Shown here in pieces: positions 61,973 through 64,000 of a stretch of 64,000 nucleotides of DNA (positions are counted from its first letter, which is position 1; each line of letters starts with the position of its first letter). The notes under the pieces are model-generated. The model was not told the origin of the DNA, did no database searches, and was given only the letters and a program-made list of their open reading frames with translations. The stretch covers positions 310,001 to 374,000 of the forward strand of contig NZ_BCVP01000010.1 of assembly GCF_001591805.1 (NCBI RefSeq). Direction: 5' to 3'. The translations under genes and the position numbers were made by a program. Source of the DNA: Neobacillus novalis NBRC 102450. Lineage in GTDB: Bacteria; Bacillota; Bacilli; Bacillales; Cytobacillaceae.

Positions 61973-62300
61973 CCTATGTAAATCATTAAAAACTCAATTT
62001 GACCAAAATGTGACCAAAGATAAAATATTATGTTGTTGGCCAACAACATTACCTTTAAGTTAACTTCTCAAAAACCCTCTTAAATCCTAATTTAATAAGG
62101 TTGGCGAGACTCCGTGGGAATCGAACCCACCAGACCTGGCACGCAGGTCTCAAGCAGTTTTGAAGTTTGCTAGCATATGTTTTTCTAGTACCTTTAAGTG
62201 CCCTCAATTATTGATAAATCAAGGTTTCTTGACTTCTAGTGTTTTCTTGTGATTGGTAATTTTAAAAAATTGGGCACCAAGCATGGCACCTGCACCTAAA
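61973..62300. other. Attachment-site module 2
   Basis: Same order as module 1: integrase end, ~130 bp, tRNA-Sec 3' half on minus, then about 100 bp shared with 45205-45330 (CAAGGTTTCTTG, AATTTTAAAAA, GGGCACC-AGCATGGCACC). Confidence 0.6.
62102..62170 (-). other. 3' half of a tRNA-Sec gene (att core)
   Basis: On the minus strand an anticodon region CTTCAAAAC (TCA at 62161-62163) is followed by a long variable arm GACCTGCGTGCCAGGTC, T-arm GTGGG-TTCGATT-CCCAC, eight acceptor bases GGAGTCTC, G and CCA. The 5' half does not match a tRNA and the anticodon stem is incomplete, which is the footprint of an integration core running from the anticodon to CCA. Confidence 0.65.
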
Positions 62301-63043
62301 AATTGGACGTGACTTTTTCCTCTAAATAAATACTTCTTTTACCAGATAATTCACTTTAGATGAGGATTACTCACGTTTTTATAGGGGCAATTTTGCCTCG
62401 TTTATTAATGAAATGGACGTGAAAGCGTTTAGTTTAAAAGATGCTTTAGAGCGGTTAATTTGGGCGGGAATGCCGTTTTTAATTTCCTACATTCCCGATA
62501 AGCATGCTTATTTCCAAGGAGAACAGTCATACGGTCCTCCTTGAAGGTTTATTTTAAAAAGGCAATAATAAATTTAAAGAAGGCTGCTTGATGCCAAACC
62601 CACTGGCCCCCATTGGCCCCGAGTTACCGAATCTCGGAATTCATCAAAACCCTGAAATTTTAGATCAATACATGCCCTGGTCAAAAATGATTCAAGCAGA
62701 ATGTAGCAAATAAATGAAAGAGCCGAAATTCGATTAAAAAAATCAGAATTTACGGCTATTTGTGCTCCGTACCGGAGGGTGCGCTTGTTTTTTATATTTC
62801 GGGCTTCAGAATAAAGTAGGGAAACCTCTCTCGAGGCTTCCCTACCTCATTGCTTGATATTTACACTGTAAATTCGTTGGTGATGTGTATGCTAAATTAG
62901 TGTGTTATTTCTATCGTTATTTGTATTATTCTCCCCCGTAACTGAACCCGTAACTTTAAGTGTCAAGGCTTTAATTTTTTACCTGTCTACTTAGTGGGGA
63001 GCACTTCAATTGCATAATGGAGGGAATTTCTTATTTTCGGACA
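62301..63043. other. Remnant-rich gap before the carboxypeptidase gene
   Basis: Two short plus-strand frames without credible starts: MDVKAFSLKDALERLIWAGM... around 62412-62545 and MPNPLAPIGPELPNLGIHQN... at 62591-62713. They look like leftovers of lost genes. Hairpins occur at about 62714-62752 (AGCCG...CGGCT) and 62817-62844 (TAGGGAA...TTCCCTA). Confidence 0.4.
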
Positions 63044-64000
63044 CTATTTCCACTGATTGATTAAATAATCAGCATGTGCTTGTAATACATTAAAAGCTTT
63101 TTCGGAAATAAAGTTGTTTGAATAATGGTTGTCAAGCAGTGCCTTGAAACCATTCAAATGTTTATGGACTTTTTCCCTTAATCCATTTTCTTCGTAAAGG
63201 CTTAAGGCGGTCAGATGGATTGACAAGGATCTGGCAGCGTCATTATTTGTAATGTCCCCATCATCCTGGAAGTTTTCTACAAGCTTCTTCATATTTGCCG
63301 CATTTATTTCAACCTTTACATTGACATTTTGTTCCCTCTCGACGTTGTCTTTAACGTCGACGGAAATCCAGCGGAACGTCGTGTTCTCATAAACTTTGAT
63401 CGTTTCACCAGGTTCACGGATATTTGCAGCTTTATAGGTCGGAGAATCGACTGTTGGAGTGCTTCCGTCTGTCGTATAGTGAATGCTGGCCGGTTTGCTT
63501 TGCGAGAATGTAATATTTACTGAACCATTAGGCTGTTTGTCCTGTATTATTTCTGTAGTGGCCGGCTTGTTATCACGACCGTACTCCATCGCAAGTTCAA
63601 ACATTGTGATGACACCGCTGGCATACTCCTGGTATTGAAGATTTCCTTCCGCCCATGTCGGCTGGAATCCGCCTGGAGCTAGCCATCTTTGAGCATTTGG
63701 ATCCCATTGTTCGCCGCCTACCTCCCATCCGAACGCATAGATGCCATAATTGTTGTACAATTCTTCGCGAACATTGCCCGCGGAGGAATAAAGGACATCC
63801 GCAGAGCCTCCAATGTTACTCGGCTGAACAACAGAGTCACGCAAGCCTTTAACATTGGACAGGATTTTCTCAGCCATTTGCCAGTAGTACTGTTCATCAC
63901 GAAGTGGAGGGCGCGGCGTTGTAATTCGTCCATTCGCTTTGTAAGAGCCAGGCTGCCAGAACAATTGGCCTCCGTAGCTGTGAATAGTCATAAAAAATTT
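63044..64000 (-). CDS. M14-type zinc carboxypeptidase with HexC-like and FIMAH-like domains (partial)
   Basis: The C-terminal ~318 codons; the frame continues past the right edge. MTIHSYGGQLFWQPGSY carries a zinc-ligand His of the M14 fold, and YAFGWEVGGEQW fits the catalytic Glu region. Residues ~150-235 look like a chitobiase/HexC-type beta domain (IHYTTDGSTPTVDSPTY). The last ~85 residues are a FIMAH-like helical domain (MKKLVENFQDDGDI, then LREKVHKHLNGFKALLDNH) similar to that ending the glucosaminidase. Expected to be secreted and to trim peptides, perhaps cell-wall ones. The N-terminus and signal peptide are outside the window. Confidence 0.78.
   Translation of the reverse strand, partial: KFFMTIHSYGGQLFWQPGSYKANGRITTPRPPLRDEQYYWQMAEKILSNVKGLRDSVVQPSNIGGSADVLYSSAGNVREELYNNYGIYAFGWEVGGEQWDPNAQRWLAPGGFQPTWAEGNLQYQEYASGVITMFELAMEYGRDNKPATTEIIQDKQPNGSVNITFSQSKPASIHYTTDGSTPTVDSPTYKAANIREPGETIKVYENTTFRWISVDVKDNVEREQNVNVKVEINAANMKKLVENFQDDGDITNNDAARSLSIHLTALSLYEENGLREKVHKHLNGFKALLDNHYSNNFISEKAFNVLQAHADYLINQWK

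Overview
The window is a low-GC Bacillaceae chromosome segment. Evidence for this includes consensus AGGAGG-type ribosome binding sites, many hairpin-plus-T terminators, a YjcZ-type sporulation micro-gene, a PadR/HAAS pair, YtrA-type GntR/ABC genes and a DUF4173 membrane protein. I would place it near Bacillus or Neobacillus from overall style, without a species call.

Region 1 (1-20 kb) is ordinary chromosomal backbone. It holds the end of a peptide-type ABC permease pair, a PadR-HAAS/DUF4173 envelope module with a shared operator-like dyad, a VanW lipoprotein, aspA, a lipoprotein polysaccharide deacetylase, an AarF/UbiB kinase, a decayed metallo-beta-lactamase-fold gene, a CrcB fluoride-channel pair, small secreted proteins, and a complete branched-chain amino acid transporter (livF-G-M-H plus binding lipoprotein). 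Two copies of a 160-bp structured intergenic repeat lie at 1.2 and 19.2 kb.

Region 2 (20.9-34.3 kb) begins with a compact four-gene Wadjet plasmid-defence operon (order jetD-A-B-C, every junction overlapping). It is followed by an EthD-type protein, a VOC protein, a self-regulated GntR-ABC operon and a sugar dehydrogenase.

Region 3 (34.3-45.4 kb) is an accessory patchwork. It carries a cytosine-5 methyltransferase/restriction enzyme module with a terminator built into the methylase stop codon, a truncated tyrosine recombinase, and a GC-rich orphan protein combining a mannose-lectin domain, a cysteine-peptidase-like domain and MIR repeats. It also has a P-loop kinase, an actinobacterial-looking serine hydrolase, a resolvase with a nonsense codon, and an integrase tail next to tRNA 3' fragments (tRNA-Sec-like and tRNA-Arg(CCT)).

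Region 4 (45.4-64 kb) is devoted to amino-sugar and glycan use. It contains a NagZ-type GH3 enzyme, a decayed cellobiose/diacetylchitobiose-type PTS cluster (EIIC and EIIA intact, EIIB frameshifted, GH4 broken) and a secreted GH2 exo-glucosaminidase. The latter is downstream of a three-component sugar-sensing system (binding protein, YesM-type kinase, YesN-type regulator) and an orphan xylose/ribose-type binding lipoprotein. A partial M14 carboxypeptidase, which like the glucosaminidase ends in a FIMAH-like domain, closes the window. A second integrase tail plus tRNA-Sec 3' half sits at 61.4-62.3 kb in the same orientation as the first, so most of region 4 is bracketed by two related attachment modules.
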